Notes: a model not told the origin generated them from the letters alone. A DNA stretch of 64,000 nucleotides from Prevotella sp. (GCA_016286995.1 JAEEVA010000011.1:1-64000), one strand, 5' to 3'; shown: positions 40,021 through 50,228, counted from the first letter of the stretch. Numbers and translations are program-made.

Positions 40021-41169
40021 TCATATGCGCTTGAGCCACAGGCCAAGGAAACGATCGTAGACGATGAAGCCATCAGGAGCCTGATAAACCATATCTTTAT
40101 CTATTAATACGGTCAACGCAGACTTTACGCTACTGGCTCCCGGCAATTCAAAACGTTGGACGAACTCATTACTCAATGGTTGTGACACAATTTCCGACTC
40201 CGCAATGGCTTTTAGAAGACTTAATTGATTGTCTGTCAAGAATGTGGTTAATGTCTGATAATAGGGGGCCAACGTATTGATGTGGAATAGGATGGCTTCT
40301 ACAACTTGCCGTTTATCCTCAACCTTTTTCTCCGTTTCATATAACCGATTCAATACAGCCTGTATATACCATGTGTAGCCATCGAAACGCTGATAGATGT
40401 CATGAAAGACCTCTTGACTGAGAGTTCCCTTTTTTGCTTCAAAAAACGCTTTGGCAAAATCATAGTATATTTCCTCATGTAGGGGTGCAAGCGTCATCAG
40501 CTGAGTACTTTGGAAGAACGGACGATTGGGAGCACAGAACATTTCCTCCATCAGATGCTTCTTACTGCCGGAAAAGATAAATTTCACATGGTGTATGTAT
40601 TGGATATGGGAGCGAAGCATGGCCTCAGTTCCCGTTTCAGGATATTCAGTTATCTGCTGAAACTCATCGATGGCCAGATAAACAGGTTTGTTCAGACTGT
40701 TGAGGTGTGAGAAAATACTCTTAAGTGTATACTCAGCCTGAACGGGAACAACATTAATCGAGACCGTTGGCAGTCCTGTCAGCAAGTCTGGTGTGATGGT
40801 CGGTCGAAGACCCTTGAAGAAATCCAGCACCTTGTTGGCAAACGATTTCTCCCTATTCAACGCATCCTCAATGACCGCCCTACCCAATGTCTCAACAAAC
40901 TCCTGTAGGTTTTTGGTCGAAAAAATGTCCACATAGATGCATATAGCATCTTTATCTTCAGCCTTAATCTTATCAAAAGAATGATAAATTAGTCCCGTTT
41001 TACCAATCTTTCTTGGAGAAATCAGTGTAATATTGCGACCATTTTTGAGGGAAGAGATTACACAATCAGTTTCATCAATGCGGTCACAGAAATAGTCTGG
41101 GCTCTCGTAACCCTGATAAACAAAGGGGTTTTCAAGTTTGCGTTTCTTGTTTTTTACCATCATCGTCAC
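40021..41169 (-). CDS. AAA ATPase (archaeal-ATPase-like)
   Basis: NPFVYQGYESPDYFCDR...SPRKIGKTGLIYHSF; PVYLAIDEFQQI. Confidence 0.82.
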   Translation of the reverse strand: MTMMVKNKKRKLENPFVYQGYESPDYFCDRIDETDCVISSLKNGRNITLISPRKIGKTGLIYHSFDKIKAEDKDAICIYVDIFSTKNLQEFVETLGRAVIEDALNREKSFANKVLDFFKGLRPTITPDLLTGLPTVSINVVPVQAEYTLKSIFSHLNSLNKPVYLAIDEFQQITEYPETGTEAMLRSHIQYIHHVKFIFSGSKKHLMEEMFCAPNRPFFQSTQLMTLAPLHEEIYYDFAKAFFEAKKGTLSQEVFHDIYQRFDGYTWYIQAVLNRLYETEKKVEDKRQVVEAILFHINTLAPYYQTLTTFLTDNQLSLLKAIAESEIVSQPLSNEFVQRFELPGASSVKSALTVLIDKDMVYQAPDGFIVYDRFLGLWLKRI

Positions 41170-41226
41170 TTATTAATCATTACACAAAAGTTGTAACGAA
41201 CTTTTCGTAACAAACTTTTCGCTGTG

Positions 41227-41234
41227 CAAAAGTA
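41227..41234 (-). promoter_or_regulatory. -7 element TACTTTTG
   Basis: Upstream of 40021..41169. Confidence 0.5.
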
Positions 41235-41420
41235 CGCATTAATTTTGTAACGACAAAAAAAAGAGGCAAGTTTTTATGAAATTAGAAATTAAGAATTAGA
41301 AATTAGGAATTATGATATGCTTGAATCCTCAAATGCGGCGGACAAAGGTAATCATAATTTCTAATTCCTAATTACCAATTATCAATTATCAATTGTCAAT
41401 TGTCAATTATCAATTAAACC

Positions 41421-41888
41421 TCACGCCGGCTCCACTGCCTCATCGGTCTCATCGGTATCAGGTGCAGCTATCGCTGGTGCACTGGATGAGCCGCTGTTGT
41501 TCAGAATGATATTCACCACACCGACAGCATCGGTGATGGTGATGTAGTTGTCGAGGTTGACATCGGCAGCGACCTCGTCGAAGTTTTCCGACGGATTGCC
41601 CAGAATCTTGTTCACGATACCGACGGCATCGGTGATGGTGACATTGTCGTCACCAGTGGCGTCGCCGTATTTGAATAGACGCACGGTTACTGCCGACAAC
41701 TCTTCCTGCTGACTGCTACCGTCTGAGAAGGTCATCTGGACATTATCACCATCGAACGCCAGGCTCTTAATGGCTTTCGACGGCAGTCGCTCGCCGTTCA
41801 CCTTGATGTTCTGTCCCATCTGTCCCTGAGCCAGCATGCCCACTGTTGTCATTGCCGACAACAGCATGATAGTAAAGATTCGTTTCAT
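41421..41888 (-). CDS. short secreted stand-alone dockerin protein
   Basis: 155 aa; signal peptide; GDATGDDNVTITDAVGIVNKILGNPSENFDEVAADVNLDNYITITDAVGVVNIIL; acidic tail DTDETDEAVEPA. Confidence 0.85.
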   Translation of the reverse strand: MKRIFTIMLLSAMTTVGMLAQGQMGQNIKVNGERLPSKAIKSLAFDGDNVQMTFSDGSSQQEELSAVTVRLFKYGDATGDDNVTITDAVGIVNKILGNPSENFDEVAADVNLDNYITITDAVGVVNIILNNSGSSSAPAIAAPDTDETDEAVEPA

Positions 41889-41948
41889 CGTTGTTTGTTT
41901 TTAAGTAGTTCGTTTTATTAAGTAATACATACCATTGTTTTCGGCCTG

Positions 41949-41956
41949 CAAAAGTA
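41949..41956 (-). promoter_or_regulatory. -7 element TACTTTTG
   Basis: Upstream of 41421..41888. Confidence 0.5.
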
Positions 41957-42046
41957 CATATTAATTCTGAAACGACAAAGAAAAGAGGCAAGTTTTTATG
42001 AGACTATAGCCATCACCTTTTTGTGAAATTAAACTAAAAGGATTAC

Positions 42047-42074
42047 AACTCACGCAAAAAAATTTGCACGAGTT
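42047..42074. promoter_or_regulatory. imperfect palindrome, operator-like
   Basis: AACTCACGCAAA-AAAA-TTTGCACGAGTT; half-site recurs at 42112-42139. Confidence 0.5.
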
Positions 42075-42086
42075 ATATATTATTCG

Positions 42087-42094
42087 TATATTTG
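42087..42094 (+). promoter_or_regulatory. -7 element TATATTTG
   Basis: Upstream of AAA ATPase 42139, flanked by the repeated palindromes. Confidence 0.5.
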
Positions 42095-42138
42095 CACTGA
42101 AATTATACACAGCTCACGCAAATAATTTAACTTGAGTT

Positions 42139-43371
42139 ATGACAATAGATGGTTTTTCGATTGACGGCATAGCCAATATAGAGCATGTTCGTTTGAAGAT
42201 TGGAGAGATGAACGCTCTTATCGCCCCTAACGGCTACGGTAAGAGTAATGTGCTTCATGCCATTGAGTTCGGCATCAGATTTCTTACTGCCGAAGAAGCT
42301 GAACGAAGGCAGATGATGAGAAGCCGATGGTTGCCCATCAACACCTCCATGCAAGGAAAGGATTTTTTATTTGAGGTGACGGGATGCATGGACTTAAACG
42401 GTGAGAAGCACCTATTCGTCTATGAATACCGCTTTGCTTGGGCGAATGGCAACGCAGATGGACAAATACGTTCTGAGAGTCTAAAGATAAAACGTCCTTC
42501 AGACCAGCGATTCCGTCAGATGATCAACCGACAGACGGCTGACGAGTGTCTGATAGTTCCGTCAGCAACAGGAAGATGTAACAAACCATTTGCAGTAACG
42601 TCTTACCAACTGGCTTTGCCGGCTATTGCTGGTTCAACTACAATGTTCCTTCATACTATCGCCACACAAATATGCAGTATCAGGATTCCCAATCTTGAAA
42701 CGCTCGATAATCCTGAGTCCTATTTCTCTGCCAGTGGCGGAAAAGGCATCGGGATGCTTGGCGGCATGACTTTGAGCGAATATCTCTACCAATTGAAAAC
42801 CACTGATGATGATAACTATGCCATTTTGAAAGACGGTCTGCTGCAACTCATACCCAACCTTACCGAATTTACGCCTGAAGTCATCACTCTGCCTGATGGA
42901 CAACGGAGAATCTATGACATCAGAATCAGGGAGAAATACTGTACCCAACCGACGAGCATACTCCAACTGTCGAGCGGTAGCAAGCGCATCATCTTCCTGT
43001 TTACCCTCTGCATAGCTGCTAAGAAACAGAGCATTCCAATGATTATGCTGGAAGAACCTGAGAACTCGGTGCATCCACGAATGATGGAAAACTTGCTATT
43101 GACCCTGCAAAACTATGCCTCAGACACAAAAATTCTACTGACAAGCCACTCACCTTATCTGATGCGCTATCTGCAACCAGAACAGATGTACTTCGGACTG
43201 CCCCAGAACGATGGGCTGGCCTACTTTGCGCAGATTAATCCTGCCAAACTTAGAACCCTTTATAAGTATGCCGGTGATATGGAACTGACCATAGGTGAGT
43301 TTATGTTCGACTTCATGCTCGACATGGAGAATGAACACGAAAAGGTGAATCAATTCTTCATTCTGCAGTAA
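42139..43371 (+). CDS. AAA family ATPase (SMC/OLD-like, AAA_21)
   Basis: ALIAPNGYGKSNVLHAIEFG Walker A; LSSGSKRIIFLF signature; MLEEPENSVHPRMMENLL; TSHSPYLM. Confidence 0.87.
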   Translation: MTIDGFSIDGIANIEHVRLKIGEMNALIAPNGYGKSNVLHAIEFGIRFLTAEEAERRQMMRSRWLPINTSMQGKDFLFEVTGCMDLNGEKHLFVYEYRFAWANGNADGQIRSESLKIKRPSDQRFRQMINRQTADECLIVPSATGRCNKPFAVTSYQLALPAIAGSTTMFLHTIATQICSIRIPNLETLDNPESYFSASGGKGIGMLGGMTLSEYLYQLKTTDDDNYAILKDGLLQLIPNLTEFTPEVITLPDGQRRIYDIRIREKYCTQPTSILQLSSGSKRIIFLFTLCIAAKKQSIPMIMLEEPENSVHPRMMENLLLTLQNYASDTKILLTSHSPYLMRYLQPEQMYFGLPQNDGLAYFAQINPAKLRTLYKYAGDMELTIGEFMFDFMLDMENEHEKVNQFFILQ

Positions 43372-43595
43372 TCTAGGGACTATCAGACTTGTATAGCCAT
43401 GCCAGGAAGGTCTATCAGAAAGGCTATCAGGCAAGAGAACTGGTGGATGCTCTTAGGATGGAAATCATAAGAAAGAAGCATGCCGACGATCTTTCTGAAT
43501 TGGAAAAAACTCTGAATGTTTCCATACGGTAGGTCATATCCAACTTCAACACAAAGCGAAAAAGTTACGAAGTAATATTGAAACGGCAAAGAAAA

Positions 43596-43626
43596 GGGGC
43601 AAGTTTTTCGACTTGCCTCCTTTTCC
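43596..43626 (-). terminator. putative terminator hairpin for 43651..50169
   Basis: GGGGCAAGT-n6-ACTTGCCTC. Confidence 0.65.
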
Positions 43627-43650
43627 TAATTGTCAATTATCAATTAAATC

Positions 43651-46600
43651 TCACTCCGGCTCCACAGCCTCATCGTCACCCAGCTCATCCATCGCTGGCG
43701 CACTGGATGAGCCGCTGCTGTTCAGAATGATGTTCACGATGCCCACGGCGTCGGTGATGGAGATATTAGGATTACCGTCGTCATCAACGTCGCCATTGAC
43801 GTTGGCATTCATGATGTTGAAGTTGGAAGAGGGGCTGCCCAGGATGTAGTTCACTACAGCTACGGCGTCGGTGATGGTCACACTGCCGTCGCCGTTGGCG
43901 TCACCCTTGACTGCCGACACGATGGTCAGCGTACCAGACTGATAAGTGATGCTATACTTTCCTGATACGCCTCCACTGACTGTGATGGGATAGGAACCTA
44001 CTGGTGAGTCATTCGTAGCTGTTGTCGAGGCTACTGGCAGTGTGGTGAATGCTGTCGTCTCGTCGTCGCCGTCCACAAAGCCGTCGTATGTCAGTTTGAA
44101 AAGCGGATTCTTTCGTCTCAGCGAGATATCATCCAAGCAGAACGTGCCACCAGCCAGTTCACCGATGTTTATAACCAATTGGGTAGCATCAGGACCCGTC
44201 ACTGTCGTCGTCATGGTGAATTTCTGCCACTCCGTGCCAATCTCCACCCAGTCGAAGTCTCCACGACTCGGCCAGCCGGCCTCTTCGCTCGGATATTGCA
44301 GGTTGGCATTCAGCCAGAAACTCTTGTCGGCCTTTGCCCAGAATTCCAGGACATATACCTCGCCAGGTACCAGTTGGTCGAAGCCCATGGCAATCTCATT
44401 CTCCCAAAACTCTGCCTGTCGTGGATTCGTCGTTGTCTGATACTTGGTGCCGTTGTATGAGCCCTCGGCAATACCCATCTCCTGGTCATTACCCCACCCC
44501 CACATGGTCTCGTCGTTCTCGAAGTCGAAAGAAAATACTGGCCGGTCCTCGATGAACGAGCCCAATCTGACAGTGACATCCTCCACACCAACAGTAAGCG
44601 GAATCAACTCTGTTGCCCCAATCTCCTTGATCTCCTTGAAGTCCTGCCAATACTGTGCAGCCTCGTATGCTGCCTTACAGCCAGTAGGCACGTAGAGAGT
44701 AGCGTTATAGTTTCCATAGAAAGCAGATTGATTGATGGCAATAGGAGTTTGCCATTCTACCGTTACTGATTGTATGGGAGTTTTCCAACTGCCAAATGCT
44801 TTATCACCTATCGACACCACTGATTGAGGAATTGTCACGTCCTCTATATCAGAATAATAAAAGGCTTCAGCACCAATAGCAGTAACCGTATTGGGAATAA
44901 CCGTTGTTGCAAAACCTATCTTCAACGTATTAGTCTCAGTCTTAATGATGGCGTTACAATTATCGCGTGAATCATACACAGCATTCCCGTCTTCAACGAC
45001 GACCGTCTTTAGGGCCATATTGCCAAATGCATCGGAATCAACCCACGTAACGACTTTTGGAATGGTAATCGAAGAAAGGGAAGTACATTCGTAGAAAGCG
45101 AACCTGCCTATCCGAGTCATCGTAGGAGGTAACGTGATACTTGCCAAACTGGTACAACCAGAGAAAGGCATATCGAAGCCATGCCCGCCATCAGAAAGCA
45201 TTCCGACTGAAGTAATTCCCACAAAATAGCGGAATTCGTCAAACGATGTAATCTCCTCATCAAACTGGAATACATTATCCAAATCCGTCACTGCGGCAGC
45301 CTCGCTTTCTGACAATTCTCCATCGCCGTTGGTATCCCAGTTGGCTACACAAATCGCCTTGACTTTAGCATCGGCGAATGTGATGTTATCGCCAACCTCT
45401 TCAACAATTTCTTTAAAATCCTTCCAATAGTCCGCAAGTTGATAAACCAAAGTTCTCCCAATGAGGACATAGAGTGTTGCGTTAGCGCTATTGCTAAAAA
45501 CATAATTACTAGCCAACTCTACAGGGCAGGGATTTTTTACATGAACGGAAGTTAACTCATCACATCCCGCAAAAGCATAATCTGCGATACTCGTAACACC
45601 GACAGGTATCGTAACAGAAGTCAAGCCTGTTTCACAAAAAGCCCAAGCCTCGATAGACGTTACACTTTGTGGGATATTCATCTCTGTCATAGTTGAAAAA
45701 TTTCCGAATGCGCCATAACCAATTGTTTTCACAGTATTTGGAATGACTGTTGCACAACATCCAGAAACCAGCTTGTTCGTAGCTGTTTCTATGATGGCAT
45801 TACAATTAGCACGCGAGTCAAAAATCGTATTCCCCTCGTCTACTTTCAAAGAGGTTAATGCATTACATCCCGCGAAGGCATAAGTGCCTATATATCTTAA
45901 GCTTGCAGGTAAATCAATTGATGTCAAACTACGACAGAACCCGAAGGCTCCATACCATATCTCTTCTATCATATCCGAAAGAACAACAGACACCAGACTG
46001 GAACAATTACGAAAAGCTTCACGATGTATCACCTTTACTGACTGAGGAATAACAATGTTTTTCAACTTATTGCAGTTGCAGAACAACTGATCCTCAATGA
46101 TTTCAAGATTATTTGATAGTGTTATGCTTTCCAATTTACTACAACTATAGAATGCTTTTGCGGAAATGTCAGATACACTATTGGGAATAACAATCTCCTT
46201 AATACCCGAAGTCTCGAATGCACAGGCATAAATAGATGTCACTGAATTGGGGAGGATGACATGTTCCAAGTTAGAACAGCCATAAAACGCTTCTACATCA
46301 ATTGATGTCAGACCAGTAAAGAATTGTAGCTCGTCAAACGACTTTATTGAGGGCTCAGATCTAAAAGTATTACCTAAAGATTCTACGGCACGAGCTTCTT
46401 CAGCACTTAGTTCACCATCTTTGTTAGTATCCCATTTGGAAACGCAAAGACTCTTTACACGGGCATCAGCAAAGCATATATTTGATTCTTCATAACCCTT
46501 GAAGTCTTTCCAATAATCAGCAGATTTGTAAATATCAGTACAACCACAAGGCACTGTAAGTATTGCATTATAACGGTTTGTGAACACGTCAGCTGTAATT

Positions 46601-49600
46601 GCGACAGGAGAAGTCCATAACACGCTAACAGCTGTCAGATTTGAGCAACCTGAGAAAGCTTCGTCACCGATGGAGAAAACGCTGAAGGGAATGGCTATAG
46701 ATGTTAGTCCTGTACACCCCTTGAAAGCAGCATCGCCAATAGTTGTTACCTGATTCCCCAAGGTCAGTTCCTGAATGGATACTAATCCCGAAAAACAATT
46801 CCCTATCGTAGCACAATTAACATACACAGAGGTTAAGGAATTGCAACCTTCGAAAACATGATTGCCCATGGTAGCACAATAAACATACACAGAGGTCAAG
46901 GAGTTGCAATCTTCGAAAACATAATTCCCCATGGATGTTATGCCCCTAGGAATGTCCATCGAGGTTAGCCCTGTACAACCGCTGAACGCATAGCTGCCTA
47001 TAGAGGTTAGCTCACTAGGAAGAGAAGAAATCGTTAATGAGCTACAATTCTTAAATGCGGCTTCTCCAATGGTCTCCAATTGCTCTGGCAACTTAATTAA
47101 CTCCAGACTAATCCCGATTGACTCCAGATAATCCGAGAGGGATAAAGTTACAAGATTTACACAATTCTCAAAGGCGCCCTCGTTAATTATCTCAACAGCA
47201 TTAGGAATAGACAAAGAATTTAAAGCTGTGCAACTATTAAACGCATTTTTACCAATTGCGGTAACATTTTCAGGTATTACAATATGGGATAAGGCACTAC
47301 AGCCTTGGAAGGCATTATCGCCGATGGACTTCAACTTCGTGAAATACCGCAACTCGTCAAAACTCGTAATAGACTCATTACCACTGAACGCAGTTCCCAA
47401 ATTGGTCACAGCCGCAGCCTCTACTTCATCTAATTTCCCATCGCCATTAGTATCCCAATAATCAACACAAATTTCTTCCACTCTTGCATCGACAAAAAGG
47501 ATGCTTAGGTTAAATCCTATAATCTCCTTGAAGTCCTTCCAATACTCGGAGGCTTTGTAAAGAGAGACCGAGCCTACAGGAACGTAAAGCGGGAGGTTCA
47601 AATGGCCATAGAAGGAATTCTCTTTCACAGAGGGCGGTTCTTTCGCCTCCACCTTAACAGAAGTCAAATTATAGCACAAAGCAAATGCTTCTTCTTCTAT
47701 ATACCTAACATTTCGAGGAATGGTAATCTGTGTTAAATTGTCACAATAGTAAAACGCTGCAGTTCGAATACGAATAACACTAAGGGGAAGAATCACACTG
47801 GTCAGACTACGACAGTATTGGAAAGCACGGGCACCAATTTCAGTAACACCCTCTGGAATGTCTACTTTCGCAAGATTAGTACAATCATAAAATGCACGGA
47901 TACCAATCTTAGTAACACCTTTGGGAATGTATACACTTCTCAGTCCGATACAACCCTCAAACAATTCATCACTGATCTCGGTTACACTCTGGGAAATGCC
48001 TATACTGGTTAAGCCTGTACAATCCTGGAAAGCTCTTTTACCAATGGTTATGACGCTTGCGGGAATGTACAAGCTTTTCAAAGCTTCACATTTACAAAAA
48101 GCATCGTCACCAATAGATGTCACACCATTTGGAATACCTATAGACGAGAGGCTCTTACAATATGCAAAAGCATAACTCCCTATTGCCGTTATATTTTCTG
48201 GAATCGTCACACTGACTAAATCAATACAACCATGAAACATGCTATTATTAATGACAGTAACACCATTAGGAATGGTGATGCTTGTCAAACCACAACCCGA
48301 AAAAGCTCCTGCACCAATAGTCGTAACACTATTGGGTATATCGATGCTTTGCATGGAATAACAACCTGCAAAGGCATTTTCTGCAATAGTAACAATGCCA
48401 TCAGGGATTATTGTCCAGTTTGCGCCACGAATGAGGGTATTGGTAGCAGTTTCTATGATTGCATTACAATTATTTCGTGAATCAAGGTAAGGGTTCTGCT
48501 CGTCAACAATAATTTTCAGTAACGAGTTACAACCTGAAAAGGCTTTATAACCAATAGTATGGACATTCTTGGGAATGGATATACGTACCAGATTGCTACA
48601 AGCCATAAAGGCACTGTCAGCAATAGTCTGCAATCCTGTAAAATAACTTAACTCATCAAAAGAATAAATCTCTGTTTGACTGAACGCTTTGCCAAGATCA
48701 GTCACCATTGCCGCTTCAGCCTCGGTAAACCTACCGTCATTATTTCTATCCCAATTTTGAAGGCAGATTGTTAAAATTCTGCTATCATTAAAGATCATAT
48801 CAGGACTTTCAGGAGCTTCATCAAATACCTCTTTAAACCTATTCCAGTATTGGGCAGACAGATAAGCCTCCCTGCAACCCATGGGAACATAAAGTATTGT
48901 ATTGGTACTGATGTCGTCATCAAAGGGGTTACCTGCAGTGGTATAAGGTGCTGTGGCCTCAGCGAAAACCTTGGTCAGATTACAACCATAAAAAGCACGA
49001 TACTGAAAAACAATATTGTGTTTAGGCAGATGAAGCTCATTGATACCAGTACCAGTAAAAGCCTCGGCACCAATTCCTTGAAGATGCTTAGTAGACGGAA
49101 TGTCTTTTATTTGCCAACAGCCCTTAAATGCAAAGTTACCTATCATTTCCACGTTATCACAGGAATTGACAGAGGAAAGCATCCTGCAATTCGAGAACGC
49201 ATAATCGCCAATTGTCTTGACGTTTTGATTCAAAACAATAGTAATCATATTTGTACATCCTTCAAAGGCGTATTCCTTGATAGATGTTACATTCTCGGGG
49301 ATGACGATATAATACAACTGGCTACACCCCTGGAATTCATTTGCACCAATGGAGGTCAAACCCGTGAAATAAGCCAGTTCTCTAAAATATTGGATAGACG
49401 ATCCTTTGAAAAAAAATTCCAAGTCAGTTACATTGGCAGCCTCTGCCTCACTCAGTTGCCCATCATAATTAGTATCCCAATTAGTGACACAAATTGCCCT
49501 CACCTCAGGGTCAGAGATATAGATAGCAGGACTCGGATAGTCACTGACTATCTGTTTTGAATCCTTCCAATAGTCTGTTGTTCGATAAACGGGCTGTGAG

Positions 49601-50169
49601 TCATAAGGTACATCTAAGGTAATCTGGTAAAAGGGAAAAGAGTTATTACAAACACCAGGAGGAACTGCTGCCTCCACTTTTACTCTTGTCAATGCACTAC
49701 ATTCATCGAAAGCATGTTCACCAATGGTTTCAATACTACCAGGAATACTTATCTGGCTCAGACTGCCACATCTATAAAAAGCATAATCGTCGATGGATGT
49801 TAAACCTCTGGGGAATATCACAGTGCTTAGATTGTTACATCTACTGAAGCTCCCTGCTCCAATGGATACAATACCAACAGGCATCTTCACACTTTCCATT
49901 TCACAATAGGCAAATGCGTAGTCTCCAATGTGAGTCATATCCTTGTCAAAAACGATGTTCTCGACAATATATTTGTTCCATGGAGCTTTGTATAATAGTA
50001 AATCATAATCATACATCGCCCCCTTCCCATCAAAGGTCAGTGTATGGGTTGCCTCTTTGTAATACCAGTTCAAATAGGATCCACACATTCCGTAGTCATC
50101 TGCGTGGGCAACAAAGGGGATAAGGGTAATTATTAAAACAAACAGGTACTTTTTCAATATACTATCCAT
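43651..50169 (-). CDS. giant secreted BspA-like LRR_5 protein with internal EF-hand-like motifs and C-terminal dockerin
   Basis: 2172 aa; many LRR_5 units (LTSIxIPxxVTxIGxxAFxGC); five WDTNxDGxLSExEA motifs; carbohydrate-binding-like EDRPVFSFDFENDETMWGWGN...; dockerin GDANGDGSVTITDAVAVVNYIL...ISITDAVGIVNIIL. Confidence 0.88.
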   Translation of the reverse strand: MDSILKKYLFVLIITLIPFVAHADDYGMCGSYLNWYYKEATHTLTFDGKGAMYDYDLLLYKAPWNKYIVENIVFDKDMTHIGDYAFAYCEMESVKMPVGIVSIGAGSFSRCNNLSTVIFPRGLTSIDDYAFYRCGSLSQISIPGSIETIGEHAFDECSALTRVKVEAAVPPGVCNNSFPFYQITLDVPYDSQPVYRTTDYWKDSKQIVSDYPSPAIYISDPEVRAICVTNWDTNYDGQLSEAEAANVTDLEFFFKGSSIQYFRELAYFTGLTSIGANEFQGCSQLYYIVIPENVTSIKEYAFEGCTNMITIVLNQNVKTIGDYAFSNCRMLSSVNSCDNVEMIGNFAFKGCWQIKDIPSTKHLQGIGAEAFTGTGINELHLPKHNIVFQYRAFYGCNLTKVFAEATAPYTTAGNPFDDDISTNTILYVPMGCREAYLSAQYWNRFKEVFDEAPESPDMIFNDSRILTICLQNWDRNNDGRFTEAEAAMVTDLGKAFSQTEIYSFDELSYFTGLQTIADSAFMACSNLVRISIPKNVHTIGYKAFSGCNSLLKIIVDEQNPYLDSRNNCNAIIETATNTLIRGANWTIIPDGIVTIAENAFAGCYSMQSIDIPNSVTTIGAGAFSGCGLTSITIPNGVTVINNSMFHGCIDLVSVTIPENITAIGSYAFAYCKSLSSIGIPNGVTSIGDDAFCKCEALKSLYIPASVITIGKRAFQDCTGLTSIGISQSVTEISDELFEGCIGLRSVYIPKGVTKIGIRAFYDCTNLAKVDIPEGVTEIGARAFQYCRSLTSVILPLSVIRIRTAAFYYCDNLTQITIPRNVRYIEEEAFALCYNLTSVKVEAKEPPSVKENSFYGHLNLPLYVPVGSVSLYKASEYWKDFKEIIGFNLSILFVDARVEEICVDYWDTNGDGKLDEVEAAAVTNLGTAFSGNESITSFDELRYFTKLKSIGDNAFQGCSALSHIVIPENVTAIGKNAFNSCTALNSLSIPNAVEIINEGAFENCVNLVTLSLSDYLESIGISLELIKLPEQLETIGEAAFKNCSSLTISSLPSELTSIGSYAFSGCTGLTSMDIPRGITSMGNYVFEDCNSLTSVYVYCATMGNHVFEGCNSLTSVYVNCATIGNCFSGLVSIQELTLGNQVTTIGDAAFKGCTGLTSIAIPFSVFSIGDEAFSGCSNLTAVSVLWTSPVAITADVFTNRYNAILTVPCGCTDIYKSADYWKDFKGYEESNICFADARVKSLCVSKWDTNKDGELSAEEARAVESLGNTFRSEPSIKSFDELQFFTGLTSIDVEAFYGCSNLEHVILPNSVTSIYACAFETSGIKEIVIPNSVSDISAKAFYSCSKLESITLSNNLEIIEDQLFCNCNKLKNIVIPQSVKVIHREAFRNCSSLVSVVLSDMIEEIWYGAFGFCRSLTSIDLPASLRYIGTYAFAGCNALTSLKVDEGNTIFDSRANCNAIIETATNKLVSGCCATVIPNTVKTIGYGAFGNFSTMTEMNIPQSVTSIEAWAFCETGLTSVTIPVGVTSIADYAFAGCDELTSVHVKNPCPVELASNYVFSNSANATLYVLIGRTLVYQLADYWKDFKEIVEEVGDNITFADAKVKAICVANWDTNGDGELSESEAAAVTDLDNVFQFDEEITSFDEFRYFVGITSVGMLSDGGHGFDMPFSGCTSLASITLPPTMTRIGRFAFYECTSLSSITIPKVVTWVDSDAFGNMALKTVVVEDGNAVYDSRDNCNAIIKTETNTLKIGFATTVIPNTVTAIGAEAFYYSDIEDVTIPQSVVSIGDKAFGSWKTPIQSVTVEWQTPIAINQSAFYGNYNATLYVPTGCKAAYEAAQYWQDFKEIKEIGATELIPLTVGVEDVTVRLGSFIEDRPVFSFDFENDETMWGWGNDQEMGIAEGSYNGTKYQTTTNPRQAEFWENEIAMGFDQLVPGEVYVLEFWAKADKSFWLNANLQYPSEEAGWPSRGDFDWVEIGTEWQKFTMTTTVTGPDATQLVINIGELAGGTFCLDDISLRRKNPLFKLTYDGFVDGDDETTAFTTLPVASTTATNDSPVGSYPITVSGGVSGKYSITYQSGTLTIVSAVKGDANGDGSVTITDAVAVVNYILGSPSSNFNIMNANVNGDVDDDGNPNISITDAVGIVNIILNSSGSSSAPAMDELGDDEAVEPE

Positions 50170-50220
50170 TTATTCATATTCTGCTTCTCGCAAATTAAAA
50201 ATTGCTTTGATACTTGACCG

Positions 50221-50228
50221 CAAAGATA
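50221..50228 (-). promoter_or_regulatory. -7 element TATCTTTG
   Basis: Upstream of 43651..50169. Confidence 0.5.

Noticed and set aside
25301-41169. Two AAA ATPases as a defence system bracketing the island
   Set aside because: Both resemble a widespread archaeal-ATPase-like family in Bacteroidota with no evident effector partner; insufficient support.
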